A DNA stretch of 64,000 bases from Limnephilus marmoratus (taxonomy: Eukaryota > Arthropoda > Insecta > Trichoptera > Limnephilidae), in contig OU862908.1 of assembly GCA_917880885.1 (NCBI GenBank), positions 7,228,501-7,292,500 on the forward strand. The letters are read 5' to 3'. Position 1 is the stretch's first letter; the number at the start of each line of letters is the position of its first letter. The translations under genes were made by a program, and so were the position numbers. Under the pieces are notes generated by a model. It was not told the origin of the DNA, did no database searches, and saw only the letters and a list, made by a program, of their open reading frames with translations. This document shows positions 23,801 to 33,173 of this stretch, in pieces.

Positions 23801-24472
23801 TCTTTTATTATTAACAAACCGCAGACATATACATCGAAAAGAAACACAAATAAGTTGTAACTATATTGAACTACGCAAACATAATAATAAATTGACCGTT
23901 TTGTGAAATAAAAACACGATTCATGAAGAGATTACGAACATTAACATCTTGAACTATAATATCTTTTTATATAACTTTTCATCTTTTTATATGTATGTGT
24001 ACTTTGATTCGTATCTTTTTAATAAATATAAAATAATATTTACCTACCCCGGAACAGACTTTGTCCAGTGAGGTGGGTAAAAGAAAACTACGTAAATAAA
24101 TGAAAAAAAAAAACGCCCGGGTTGCCGGCGCTGAAACTGAACTTAAAACCCGACACCCAATACCTTGCTCATGGCCAGTGCGCGATCAAAATAATCACAC
24201 TGCGCATGCGCGATTTGGACCGAACACCATACTAAACTAATAATCAATATGGCAGATTGCAATTATTAGCATTTATCCAGATTGAAACATGTTTTTAATT
24301 GCCATTTTAGGGTGTCATCCCCGTCAAAGACTACGCATTTAACTACCGGGACCTGCCAGATGAGATGGTTTATGGAAAGTTCAGAGCAGTAGTTACTATG
24401 GCTAAAAATGGCCAAGTGGTGATGTGCTACGTTTGGTTTGTCGAATCTAAAATGAAAAAGATATTTGGATAA
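17816..24472 (+). CDS. Secreted DUF1091/DM8-family protein, paralogue B (4 exons)
   Basis: Exons are 17816-17905, 17984-18139, 20694-20855 and 24311-24472. All are phase 0 with GT..AG borders, giving 189 residues. Exon 1 encodes a signal peptide (ARIICCLLCLLIKFEIALS). Exon 2 carries LQCE and NRTTEVFDGNLTLD. Exon 3 carries NVAKWGDGGYKPNY, SACYFF and VSCPMKK. Exon 4 carries YRDLPDEMVYGKF and VVMCYVWFVES. It is the closest paralogue of A, with near-identical exons and matching flanks. Intron 2 holds a degenerate LINE. Intron 3 (3.4 kb) holds a fold-back MITE and a gypsy remnant. All exons are open, so it is probably functional. The secreted, ligand-binding role is inferred from the family. Confidence 0.72.
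18740..19640 (+). pseudogene. Highly degenerate LINE reverse transcriptase
   Basis: Scattered frames read FRKAFDSINHNL (18776-18812), a disrupted ADDTAIIINGN-like catalytic region (19036-19068) and a KLEIANI segment near 19300. These appear in the order of a LINE RT but with many stops. It lies in intron 2 of gene B. Confidence 0.45.
19603..19678. repeat. Solo end of a fold-back MITE and an (AT)n microsatellite
   Basis: GGAGGTAGCGCAACACGG..ACACCCCAAAAACA at 19605-19643 matches one arm of the palindromic element at 21085-21260. A perfect AT dinucleotide run follows at 19653-19677. Confidence 0.55.
19690..20690. other. AT-rich intron sequence of gene B
   Basis: Nothing is recognised apart from short simple runs. 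It ends at the exon 3 acceptor. Confidence 0.35.
21085..21260. mobile_element. Fold-back MITE (about 170 bp)
   Basis: The arm TTTGTTTTTGGGGTGTTATG and inward CCGTGTTGTGCTACC, TTAGTCAAC, GATAACGTTAC is mirrored in order by GTAACGTTATC, GTTGACTAA, GGTAGTGCAACACG and CACCCCAAAAACAAA. A solo arm occurs at 19605-19643. It is in intron 3 of gene B. Confidence 0.65.
22133..22465 (-). mobile_element. Penelope-like element 3' end with 11-bp target duplication
   Basis: ATATTATTTCT flanks the insert on both sides (22133-22143 and 22455-22465), and removing one copy rejoins the integrase codons. On the minus strand the 310-bp insert ends in a motif GATGATGTGAACATCGTTCACGAAA-like region (22207-22235) that resembles the hammerhead-type segment of Penelope-like elements. 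It lies near the degenerate peptide FEIPNFNKLRPLLPLPL. The class assignment rests on these two signs. Confidence 0.45.
23120..23275. repeat. Head-to-head pair of truncated SINEs (family 2)
   Basis: An antisense SINE tail (23120-23180) meets a sense SINE (23183-23275) at the palindrome TTGGCACCTCTGG-GA-CCAGAGGTGCCAA (23168-23195). Pairing continues outward through the AAAAAGAT / ATCTTTTT flanks. The sense half matches 30600-30690 and the reverse of 30112-30240. Confidence 0.6.
23642..24060 (+). mobile_element. Probable 3' LTR of the gypsy remnant
   Basis: The sequence starts TGTTATGTCGG directly after a purine tract, as expected for a gypsy LTR. It holds a 27-bp tandem duplication (AAGAACTTGTAAGTGTAAGC unit, 23722-23777) and an AATAAA near 24020. 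The right border is uncertain. Confidence 0.4.
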
Positions 24473-24478
24473 AACTTA

Positions 24479-24484
24479 AATAAA
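24479..24484 (+). terminator. Poly(A) signal of gene B
   Basis: AATAAA lies 7 bases after the TAA stop, the same context as gene A. Confidence 0.6.
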
Positions 24485-24519
24485 AGTACTTTTACTAATT
24501 TAACCTTTGATATTATTTT

Positions 24520-24870
24520 TAATGGTTCGCTAGTTTGATGATTTACAAGGGTGCCCTGGTTCATGGAGTAAGGTTTGTCTAGATCTTATTGGCGGATGCG
24601 TCTGTCCACCAACTGCGTGGTGGGCTGAATTGTGAGACACTGGTTAGGGAGACCTTTTTACCTCTCCAGCCGGGCTCTCTCGATCCATCGCCCTGCACTG
24701 CGTGGAGGAATGGATTCATACGTCTGTCACTCCTGGATACGCTGACTCCCATATTTTTACCCACCCATCATGTCCTTCACAGAACTTTCTTTCCTTCCTT
24801 TCCACAAAAGACCCCCCACACTGCTTCCCCAAAATGTCCTCTGTGGAAATAACGTTTAAAAAAATCACAA
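24520..24870. repeat. Dispersed repeat downstream of gene B
   Basis: It aligns with 6115-6505 after gene A, including CATGGAGTAAGGTTTGTCTAG, GGCGGATGCGTCTGTCCACC and ATTCATACGTCTGTCA. Its presence 3' of both genes supports duplication of one unit. Confidence 0.5.
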
Positions 24871-24959
24871 AATGAGAATTATGACTATTAATATTTTCCT
24901 CACCAATTGACAGATCATCAAGTAAATTGTTTTTACAATCTAGGTACATTTATTTTACA

Positions 24960-25875
24960 CATATGTCATCATCATCATCACTATTGGCTCTACAACCCCT
25001 TGTGGGTCTTGACCTCCTCAAGAGTCTTCCTCCACCCATCTCGGTTTTGTGCCAGCTCTCTCCAGTTTAGAAGCTCCAAGATAGATATGTCTTTGAGGAC
25101 GTTGTCGCTCCATCTTAACCTTGATCTTCCCAGGCTCCTTCTCCCTATTGGTCTTGAGTTCAGCAGGGACTTTGGTGCTTGATGCTCAGTCATTTTCTTC
25201 CCAGTTTTATAAATTTTGCGACGTTAGAGCTCATTATTACGTCTGCGCCAAAATCCATTTTCCAGAACCGGTCCGAAGATGCGCCTCAAAATGTTCCTTT
25301 CAAAAACATCCAGTGCTCGCTAATTCCTCTTAGTTGGTACCCAAGTCTCAGCTGCGTACGTAAGTACTGGTCTGTTAAGTGTTTTGTACACTAATATCTT
25401 CGTGTCTCTGAACAGCAGTCTGGATTTTAATTGGTTTTGTAGGCGGAAATAACAGCGATTTGCGTTCACCATGCGCTTCTGGATCTCCTCTGTGGTATTA
25501 TTGTCTTTTGTTATCAGGGAGCCTAGGTATGTGAATCTTGGTACCGTTTCGAAATTTTGTTTTCCACATGAGAGAATTGGGATCTGTTGGGTGCATCCTA
25601 CGGCCATGTATTTGGTCTTCTGCTGGTTTACTACGAGACCCATATTTTTTGGCAGAAATTTCAAGATTTTCGCGATTATGTCAATATATATATATATATG
25701 TAAGTTAATAGTTGCACAGAGTTGTCAAATATCGTTGCTCTTATCTCAGTGCCTGAGTCACGAAAAAAAAATTCTGAGGCTATGTTGAATAAGAGGCAGG
25801 CCAATCCATCTTCTTGTCTCACCCCGTGGAGTGCTTCAAATGGCTCGGACAGATCACTGCCAACCCTGACTCTAT
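24960..25875 (-). pseudogene. RTE-type LINE, 3' part
   Basis: Minus-strand frames read, from 5' to 3': YRVRVGSDLSEPF and GVRQEDGLACLLFNIASE (25870-25770), QQKTKYMAVGC and FTYLGSLITKDNNTTEEIQK (25630-25480), VLTYAAETWVPT, then RSRLRWSDNVLKDI and NWRELAQNRDGWR (25130-25020). A TGATGATGATGA tail closes it at 24963-24980. Frameshifts make it dead. It continues at 29024-29090, on the far side of the TIR element that split it. Confidence 0.75.
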
Positions 25876-26435
25876 TAGTCCAGTAAATGAATGCTCCAAA
25901 AGGAAGTGTAGAGTGCGTGAGCAGGGACCTAAGCGATTCCTTCAGAAACTTGTTTAGGGTGCTTAGGGTGTCAACATACTAAAAGTCCTGACGTCTAAGT
26001 GGTGAGCTAGGGGGTGAGGGGGGGGGGGGGAAGGTCCCAATTTTCAAGTTTCCGCTTGTATCTCAAAAACGGTGCGTCGCAGAGGAAAATATTCTAAGAT
26101 TAAGTAAAAGCTTATAAAATTATCTACAACTTTTATTCTATATATAATTTTCTAAATCCCAGCCGTTTTTGAATTACACGCTCCAAAAATGTAGATATTT
26201 TCAAAAAAAATCATTTTACCTCATATTTTTCATCAAACATTCCTTCATATCGTATAAAATATTCATCACACAAAGAAGTTTATTTGAAAGAAGTTGTAAA
26301 GAATTTAATTTCCTTTTAGAATATATATACATATACAAATAAATCTCCAACCAGTAAATATTTACAGCAATTTAAAGTTTTTTCGTAAAATGGCGCCATT
26401 TACAGAAAATGCTGTTTTTATCTTATTACTGACAC
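25876..26435 (+). repeat. Left terminal inverted repeat of the 3.15-kb element
   Basis: It is matched in reverse complement by 28475-29023. Landmarks are GTGTCAACATACTAAAAGTC, CAAAAACGGTGCGTCGCAGA, CCAACCAGTAAATATTTACA and the palindrome AAATGGCGCCATTT at 26388-26401. It includes a G-run at about 26019-26031 that is shorter in the partner repeat. Confidence 0.85.
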
Positions 26436-26486
26436 ACCGACGCGCAACGACGATTATGCGATGCTCTGATCGCTTTTAGTCAGACG

Positions 26487-28266
26487 TATGGTCAGATATG
26501 ACCATTGAAACCACATTGATGCGATCATTCAATAGCCGAGGAGGCATAACAGGAGCCAGAGATGTTTCGCACAATGTAGTCAGCAATTGGTTAGTTGGTA
26601 TGAGCGCAACTCATGAGATCTGCACTTCCCCTGAAGAGTTTTGTGGAATCTTCTTCATGTCAAGTGAATAGCACAAGGACCTCTGACAAGCCCACCGAAG
26701 TAGAGATACAGCAGACATTTCCAAACTCGATCAGTGGTTTGGTGCACATCTTCCCTACCCACAAACCGGTGAAATAATGTCAATTCTCAATGTCTTCTGT
26801 CAGCTCGTCGATAAAAATTCACGATGAAAAGGTTGCAGTTGATCCAACATTGCTGTTCCAGCGGATAAGCAAACGATCAAGCAAACTGATAAACAGACGA
26901 TCAGATGAGGATTTGATTAAATTCTTTGAGTATAAGTTGGCCACATTTCTCTTGGCACTGTTCAATGAAAGTGGGATGCGAAAGACCACTAAATCTGTCC
27001 TGTACAGCTTATTCGAACCTACTAAAAAACTGATCTACTGCCTCAGATGAACATAGTTGTGGACGGGGGATTTCTACTACACAGAGTAATTTGGCAAAAA
27101 GATGCCTCCGTTGCCACAATTTGTGATCATCACATCACCTACGTCAACCAACACTATCCTGGATGACTCGCACTGTGGTATTTGATGGGTATTCAAACCC
27201 AGCCAACAGTACGAAATCACAAGAACAGATACGATGATACAGACTGAGAAGATCAGCTGACATCAATTTGACTTGGAACACCTGTTAAACAGGGAGATTT
27301 TTTATCCAATCCTACCAACAAAATTAACTTCATCTCCTACAGACAAAGCTTCGGGAGAATGGGACACAGACTCTTCACGCCACCGATGATGCCGATGTCC
27401 TTGTCGTTAAGACTGCTGTGGAACAATCCTCTCACAATTCTGTGACTGTCGTTGGTGAAGATGTGAACTCACTGTCCTATTGATTGCTTCCACTCCTCCC
27501 ACCCAAGATATTCTGCTGCTGATACCTGGACGAGGGAAAACCGAAACAATGACACTGTACACTCAAGAGATGCAGCACGTGGATTTGAACACACATTACA
27601 TTCATTTACCGGCTGCGATACAACATCTGCAACTTACAGGAGAAGCAAGGTGGGCTTCTCAAATTTGTACTTGGAGTCAGAAATCATCAAGCAAGCGGCA
27701 ATGTTCTTTTACAACCCGCGACGAGGTTAAAGAGGCTGGAAATAAATGTTTCCTTAGATGGTATGCGGCGCCAAAAAGACAGAGCTCCCTTAACCAGTAC
27801 CGCTTCCAGTCGTTCACAAGGTCGGTGGACCTAATATGTGGGGCCTAATAAGTGGGCAAATATGAAGCCTGACATCAGCTCCCTCCCTCCAACAGAGAGC
27901 GCAGCTAAACATTCCCAGTGCACCGATTGAGCTGCTCCCTGAAGAATGGGGGTGGAATCATGAAGGAGAGACCCTGTTGCCAATTACAACAGAAGATCTA
28001 CCAGCATCGGAGGTCCTTCTGAATATGATATTTTGCCGCTGCACCAAGGATTGTGCAATTGGTAAATGTGGATGCCGAAAAGCAATGCTGACCTGTTCTA
28101 CAGCGTGCCTCCACTGCCAAGGGAGATGCCTCAATAGCGTTGCCGAGGACGACGATGAAGACAACGTAGAGCCTATTCAGCAAGAGCCATCAACTACTGA
28201 GGATGAAGATGCCATGGATGAACAACGCTTACCAGGACCCTCACGTCCAAAGAGGATGAGAGTGTA
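26487..28266 (+). pseudogene. Broken gene: PIN/FEN-like nuclease with C-terminal CXC-type cysteine cluster
   Basis: Pieces occur in the order of a protein type I recognise from many invertebrate genomes as uncharacterised. They are TIETTLMRSFNSRGGITGAR (26503-26565), VDPTLLFQRIS (26837-26870), VVDGGFLLHRVIW (27056-27095, a first-Asp PIN-like strand), DDADVLVVKTAVEQ and VTVVGEDVN (27386-27465, acidic strands; the usual second Asp of GEDxD reads Asn), SFTGCDTTSATYRRSKVGF (27605-27660), LPPTESAAKHS (27884-27916), and the cysteine cluster CRCTKDCAIGKCGCRKAMLT through CLHCQGRC (28033-28130). A C-terminal acidic tail ends in PSRPKRMRV at 28266. At least four frame breaks make it a pseudogene. The nuclease role is inferred from the D/E pattern only. 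Confidence 0.55.
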
Positions 28267-28474
28267 ACATTATGTTATTGAGAACAGTGATAACAATGAG
28301 GTTTATATTTTTATGTGCTTGATGTAACGAAATATTATAAAATTATCATGACATTATCATTATAAAACACAATTTGATTTTTTTTTAAGTAATATGATTT
28401 TTGTCTACTTTGTGTGGCTTTGTGTCTGGCTTTAAAATGTGGTCACACATATTTATTAGGTGAACGAACAAAAG

Positions 28475-29023
28475 CTGTGGGTTAGTAGGTAATAGGAATA
28501 AAACAGCATTTTCTAAAAATGGCGCCATTTTACGAAAAAACTTTAAATTGCTGTAAATATTTACTGGTTGGAGATTTATTTGTATATGTATATATATATA
28601 TTCTAAAAGGGAATTAAATTCTTTACAACTTCTTTCAAATAAACTTCTTTGTGCGATGAATATTTTATACGATATGAAGGAATGTTTGATGAAAAATATG
28701 AGGTAAAATGATTTTTTTCGAAAATATCTACATTTCTGGAGCGTGTAATTCAAAAACGGCTGGGATTTAGAAAATTACATATAGAATAAAAGTTGTAGAT
28801 AATTTTATAAGCTTTTACTTAATCTTAGAAAATTTTCCTCTGCGACGCACCGTTTTTGAGATACAAACGGAAACCGGAAAATTAAGACCTCCCCCCCTAG
28901 CTCACCACCTAGACGTCAGGACTTTTAGTATGTTGACACCCTAAGCACTCTAAACAAGTCCTGAAAGAATCGCTTAGGTCCCTGTTCACGCACTCTACAC
29001 CTCCTTCCTTGACTGGACTATAT
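28475..29023 (-). repeat. Right terminal inverted repeat of the 3.15-kb element
   Basis: Reverse complement of 25876-26435 with scattered substitutions and short indels. It carries AAATGGCGCCATTT at 28517-28530 near its inner end. Confidence 0.85.
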
Positions 29024-29090
29024 ACTCTATACGTTACTGGCGACATTATTATTTCACCAGATTGATCAGCTTATGCGGTATACACATATA
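29024..29090 (-). pseudogene. RTE-type LINE, 5' remainder
   Basis: On the minus strand this encodes HKLINLVK and IMSPVTYRV, which join in frame with 25868 once the TIR element is removed. It is truncated upstream near 29090, where TATACACATATG repeats begin. Confidence 0.6.
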
Positions 29091-29440
29091 CACATATGTA
29101 ACATACACATTTGTATGTTTTTGTTTTATCATTTTTGAATATATAAATAAATATTATCCAAATTGAAAAAAAAAATTACTTATTAATTTTTATTTTTTTT
29201 TATTAGCAAAGTTTTGATACTTGGGAATAAGTACAAACATAATAACATAAAATATAAGAGAGTAACAAAAAAGATCCCACAAAGGCGAAGCCTGTGCGTG
29301 GGTATTATATTCTATTGAGGTTAGAGATCGAATACGAAATTTGTCTATGAGCTAAACTAAAACCAAATAGTTACAATTTATACTTAGTTCGTCGATTTGT
29401 AAAATTTGATTTTTTTTTTATAAGAAAATACTTTTTAAAA
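29091..29440. other. AT-rich sequence, nothing recognised
   Basis: Short simple runs (ACATATAC, poly-T) only. It borders the 77-bp tandem array. Confidence 0.35.
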
Positions 29441-29905
29441 TCTCTAGGAGGAAGTTGGGTAAAAGCTATCCCTGATAAATGCCTAAAATATTTAATATGG
29501 ATCCCGAAAGAGAGAAATCTCTAGTAGGAAGTTGGGTAAAAGCTATCCCTGATAAATGCCTAAAATATTTAATATGGATCCCGAAAGAGAGAAATCTCTA
29601 GGAGGAAGTTGGGTAAAAGCTATCCCTGATAAATGCCTAAAATATTTAATATGGATCCCGAAAGAGAGAAATCTCTAGGAGGAAGTTGGGTAAAAGCTAT
29701 CCCTGATAAATGCCTAAAATATTTAATATGGATCCCGAAAGAGAGAAATCTCTAGGAGGAAGTTGGGTAAAAGCTATCCCTGATAAATGCCTAAAATATT
29801 TAATATGGATCCCGAAAGAGAGAAATCTCTAGGAGGAAGTTGGGTAAAAGCTATCCCTGATAAATGCCTAAAATATTTAATATGGATCCCGAAAGAGAGA
29901 AATCT
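29441..29905. repeat. Tandem array, six 77-bp units
   Basis: TCTCTAGGAGGAAGTTGGGT recurs every 77 bases (29441, 29518, 29595 and onward), six units in all with almost no variation. The second unit reads CTAGTAGG instead of CTAGGAGG. Each unit has a GGATCC site. The period is not a multiple of three and no reading frame persists. Confidence 0.9.
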
Positions 29906-30111
29906 GTTTCGTTTGAACATTTTTGGGTATTTCAAACAGAAATATGAATAATATCGTTTGTATTTCTTTGGATTAACTGTGTAACAATGTCTAGACAATT
30001 TGTTTTAAAGAGTTTAATTTCACATGTACATTTGTTACTTAATCTTTATTTATCTTAAAAGAATTATAAAACAAATGAACATGTGAAACCAAATTCTTCA
30101 AATATATATAT

Positions 30112-30305
30112 TTTTTTAACTTCACGAGTAAAAACACAAATTATAATATTTAATTAAATGAAGAGAATATTAGCGAAACTCAATCGAAAATCTGGAGACA
30201 GAAAAATCGGAAAATGATATCGGCACCTCTGAAACTCGAACCCAGGACCCTCTGCTTACATGGCAAGTGCTTTACCAACTGAGCTAAGGTATATATATCC
30301 AATTC
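30112..30305 (-). mobile_element. tRNA-derived SINE, family 2 (full head)
   Basis: On the minus strand the head (30300-30237) has A-box TAGCTCAGTTGG, a TGT-anticodon-like loop, and B-box GGTTCGAGTTT, closing in AGAGGTGCC. The body reads CAGATTTTCGATTGAGTTTC and CTTCATTTAATTAAA, ending in an A-rich tail near 30112. The loop lacks the standard T33, and the shared body in other copies marks it as a SINE, not a working tRNA-Thr gene. Confidence 0.65.
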
Positions 30306-30522
30306 GGTCACTTTTAACTGAATCATACTTCGACTAAGAGCTACCAATATTATCTTCATTTTCTTAACGCACATATTATTGGCTGCTATCTTTATATATG
30401 ATTTCAAGATTCAACCTGAACTAAATGCTATCTAGATAGTGTCTGGATTAATATGTATCCACTTTATTTTTAATATGCGACTTCTATTGACTTTTCTGCA
30501 AGTCTGGGATGAATATTTATTT

Positions 30523-30690
30523 TTATTTTTAACTCTATGAGTAAAATCTCAAATTACAATATTTAATTAAATGAAGCCATGTAAGCAGAGGGTCCTGGGT
30601 TCGAGTCCCAGAGGTGCCAATATCTTTTTCCGATTTTTCTTTCTCCAGATTTTCGATTGAGTTTCGCTAATATTATCTTCATTTAAATAA
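30523..30690 (+). repeat. SINE family 2 inverted pair (truncated)
   Basis: An antisense tail (30523-30576, TTTTTAACTCTATGAGTAAA) is joined directly to a sense copy starting inside the anticodon stem (CCATGTAAGCAGAGGGTCCT at 30577) and running to the body end near 30670. It forms an inverted arrangement like the one at 23120-23275. Confidence 0.55.
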
Positions 30691-30734
30691 AATAAATAAT
30701 ATCATTTTAGAAAACCAACAACTCTGCCATAAGT

Positions 30735-30905
30735 CACCCTAAGTGGTTCGTTTGGTGACTTAGTGGTGTCTGGGTTCATGGGGTGAGGTTTGTCCGGATC
30801 TTGGCGGCGGATGCGTCTGCCCAACAGCTGCATGATAGGCCGAATCGGGGGAAAATGTTGAGGGAGTCCCTTGGTCTTCTATAGCCGTACTTAGGCAAAT
30901 ATTAT
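30735..30905. repeat. Third copy of the post-gene repeat
   Basis: GTTCATGGGGTGAGGTTTGT, TTGGCGGCGGATGCGTCTG and the following bases align with 6170-6290 and 24555-24660. No DUF1091 exon 4 lies next to this copy. Confidence 0.5.
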
Positions 30906-31045
30906 TTTTTACCATGCTCGTAAACAATGTCGCTAGTAGTCGCACAATAGCCCCTCCAGCTTAGTTGACAAGCTCAATAAATTGACGCCATAAAGTGAGT
31001 TTGTAAGTATTGAAGAAGCTTACAATTTGCTGGTTGGAGTGGTTT

Positions 31046-31828
31046 GGTGCGGTGTGCGGCTTCGTATGGACGTAGCCATATAGACAAATTGTTTTACCTG
31101 CCTAAATACACTCATCTAATTTATGTTTATATTTAGTGAATTGTGTATTAAATATGTCAAAAATATCAATATCTTCACACAATTCTATATGCGGTGAACG
31201 GGTTCACAAAATTATCTATTATTTCGTGTTAGAGTTGTCACAATAGTAGTTATAATAGTTGAGATACATACAAAGAAAGAAATTAAGATTAATAATTCAG
31301 GGCTGTCAATTATTGAATTTATAATTTCATCTTATAAGTAAGTTAAGTAATTAATTAAGTGTATTATTCTGGTAATTTTCATAAATTTATTTCACGTACG
31401 AAACCTATAGTCACAATTCATACATTCCCCATAATACATTCTAAAGTTAATAAATCTTAAGAATTTATTTTAAAAATATTACGGTATGTAACGTAGTAAG
31501 TAATGAAGCAGAGGTACTTTCAAATCATCCGTACGACGTAAAAAGCAATGAATGCCTCGAATAACGTAGATACTAGTAGTTGCGTGTTTTGGTCGAGCAT
31601 GATATAGATTTTAATAATATTAAATTATTAACGTAATGTAACTTAAAATAACTTACATAATATAGATCAAAGCAACAAGAGAAAAATTATTTCGAAAACT
31701 AAAAACATAGCAATCAATCTAATAATCAGACTTAATCCAATGGACATACTTAATACAGTAATCATACATTATATTAAAAATACAATACAACATAATAATA
31801 ATGAATTTGAGGTAGGCAACTTCCGATG
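31046..31828 (+). promoter_or_regulatory. Orphan DUF1091 promoter block (copy E)
   Basis: This region aligns with 33214-34331 plus 36329-36540 upstream of gene C (shared GGTGTGCGGCTT, CAGGGCTG.CAATTATTGAAT, ATGACGTAAAAAGCAAT). It ends at GAGGTAGGCAACTTCCGATG, where two LINE 3' ends are inserted. The block resumes at 33174-33216 and stops five bases before the expected ATG. The coding part of this copy is gone. Confidence 0.55.
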
Positions 31829-32450
31829 AGCTTAAGAAGAGCTCTCAGTGTAAAAGCAAACATGCTCAGTAGAAGATTCCGCCTTTGCAGTACTGCTGTA
31901 AAAAGGACGCTCTTCCTTTCTTTCTGCGCAACACTGTATACGTGTGAACTCTGGGCAAACTACAAGAAGAGTAGTATAGAAAGACTTCGGGTTCAGTATA
32001 ACAACGCCTTCCGCATAATGTTTGGTCTCCCCAGATATTGCAGCGCTTCCCGGATGTTCACGGAGGGACGAGTTCCTGGATTTGCAGCCCTTATTAGATC
32101 CAGGGTGGCAGGAATGAGGGAAAGGATAACCAGCTCTGGAAACATCCTTGTCATGGAAGCCCGCCTCAGTCCATCATCCAGTATTGATGCACACTGGAGA
32201 AAAATACTGGCTCCTTACGTGCTCACAGAATCCTGAAAGCTTAATATAATTATTTCTTTTGTTTTCCTTTTACTACTATTAGCTTATTATCTTTTTTTGT
32301 TTCGTGTACATTTATATCCACCTTCTTTTTCTTTTTTTCCTTTCAAATACTTTGTACATGTATGTGTATATTATACCCTTATGGAATGTGTGGGATTGCA
32401 CTCTCCTCCCCACTTACTGGAATAAACACTTATTTATTTATTTATTTTTT
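31829..32450 (+). pseudogene. LINE 3' end, sense copy of a tail-to-tail pair
   Basis: The open frame to 32236 encodes a LINE RT C-terminus (RRALSVKANMLSRRFRLCS, YTCELWANYKKSSIERLRVQ, YNNAFRIMFGLPRYCSASRM, GRVPGFAALIRSRVAG). The 3' UTR ends ACTGGAATAAACACTTATTT with a TTTA repeat at 32430-32450. It is 5'-truncated and inserted in promoter block E. Confidence 0.65.
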
Positions 32451-32479
32451 ATTTTATTTTTTATTATTTTTTTTTTTTT

Positions 32480-33173
32480 TTTATTCGTTTATTCCAGATC
32501 TCGGGGAGGGTGGTGCAGTCCCACGAGTTCCATATTATACATATATAATACATTAAATTAAAATATTTCAAGATTATTTTTTTTACATAATGAAAGGAAA
32601 TAAATAAAAGAAAATAATAATAATACAAAAATAAAAATAAAATTTGAGAAAAGTTAACTTTTTGTTATCAGGTCAACAGAAAGTGGCTCCATCGCTTATA
32701 AATGGGACCCTGCCAGAAGTGGAATGCTGCCAACACAAGAGTGTTTTCGCTTGAGGCCAATCGCGTTCTGTAGCTGGTGATCCGTTTTTTTATTAGTGTT
32801 CGGAATCCGGGAACGCGTCCTTCTTCAAACATCTCGGTGGCACTGCAGTACCAGGACAACCCAAAAAGCGTTCGATATGAATTGTTGTACTGTATTTCCA
32901 TTCTTTTTAGTGACGCTTTGTTGAAGTTGGTCCACAACTCCGAGGTATATAGGCTCGTGCAGTACGTGTTAAAAAGTTGCCTTTTTGCAGCTGGGCTGCA
33001 CTTGTTAAATCTTCGAGAAATCATATTTGCCCTAATGCACAGTGATCTTCTCTGTCGCTCAATATCCGAATCATCACTGAGGTCCGCTGCTACGATGTGT
33101 CCCAAGTATTTGACCTCGATTTTTTCTGTTATTTTTGTGTCGTTTAGACTGACGGGTAATACTTGCATTAATA
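32480..33173 (-). pseudogene. LINE 3' end, antisense copy of a tail-to-tail pair
   Basis: Minus-strand frame 33186-32668 encodes VKYLGHIVAADLSDDSDIER, RRSLCIRANMISRRFNKCS, LYTSELWTNFNKASLKRMEI and GLSWYCSATEMFEEGRVPGF. It is homologous to but clearly diverged from the sense copy at 31829. Its 3' UTR ends CTGGAATAAACGAATAAAAA at about 32480-32500. The two A-tails meet in a T/A-rich stretch. Confidence 0.7.

Larger units (their letters stand above)
25869..29030. mobile_element. 3.15-kb TIR element with PIN/FEN-like nuclease gene, 7-bp target duplication
   Basis: The element (25876-29023) is flanked by ACTCTAT on both sides (25869-25875, 29024-29030). Deleting it with one ACTCTAT restores the RTE reading frame IIMSPVTYRVRVGSDLSEP on the minus strand, which proves insertion. 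Its terminal inverted repeats are about 550 bp long (25876-26435 and 28475-29023) and diverged by scattered changes. They start TAGTCCAGT and include GTGTAGAGTGCGTGA (25906-25920 and its complement 28986-29000). The only gene inside is the broken one described at 26487-28266. No known transposase was recognised. Long TIRs with a 7-8 bp duplication fit a cut-and-paste DNA transposon, but the superfamily is unassigned. Confidence 0.75.

Noticed and set aside
29441..29905. CRISPR-like regularly spaced repeats
   Set aside because: The units are adjacent 77-bp tandem copies without variable spacers, in a eukaryotic context.
30237..30300. tRNA-Thr gene on the minus strand
   Set aside because: A and B boxes are present, but the anticodon loop lacks T33, the stem is imperfect, and the sequence runs into a body shared with other copies. 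It is a SINE.
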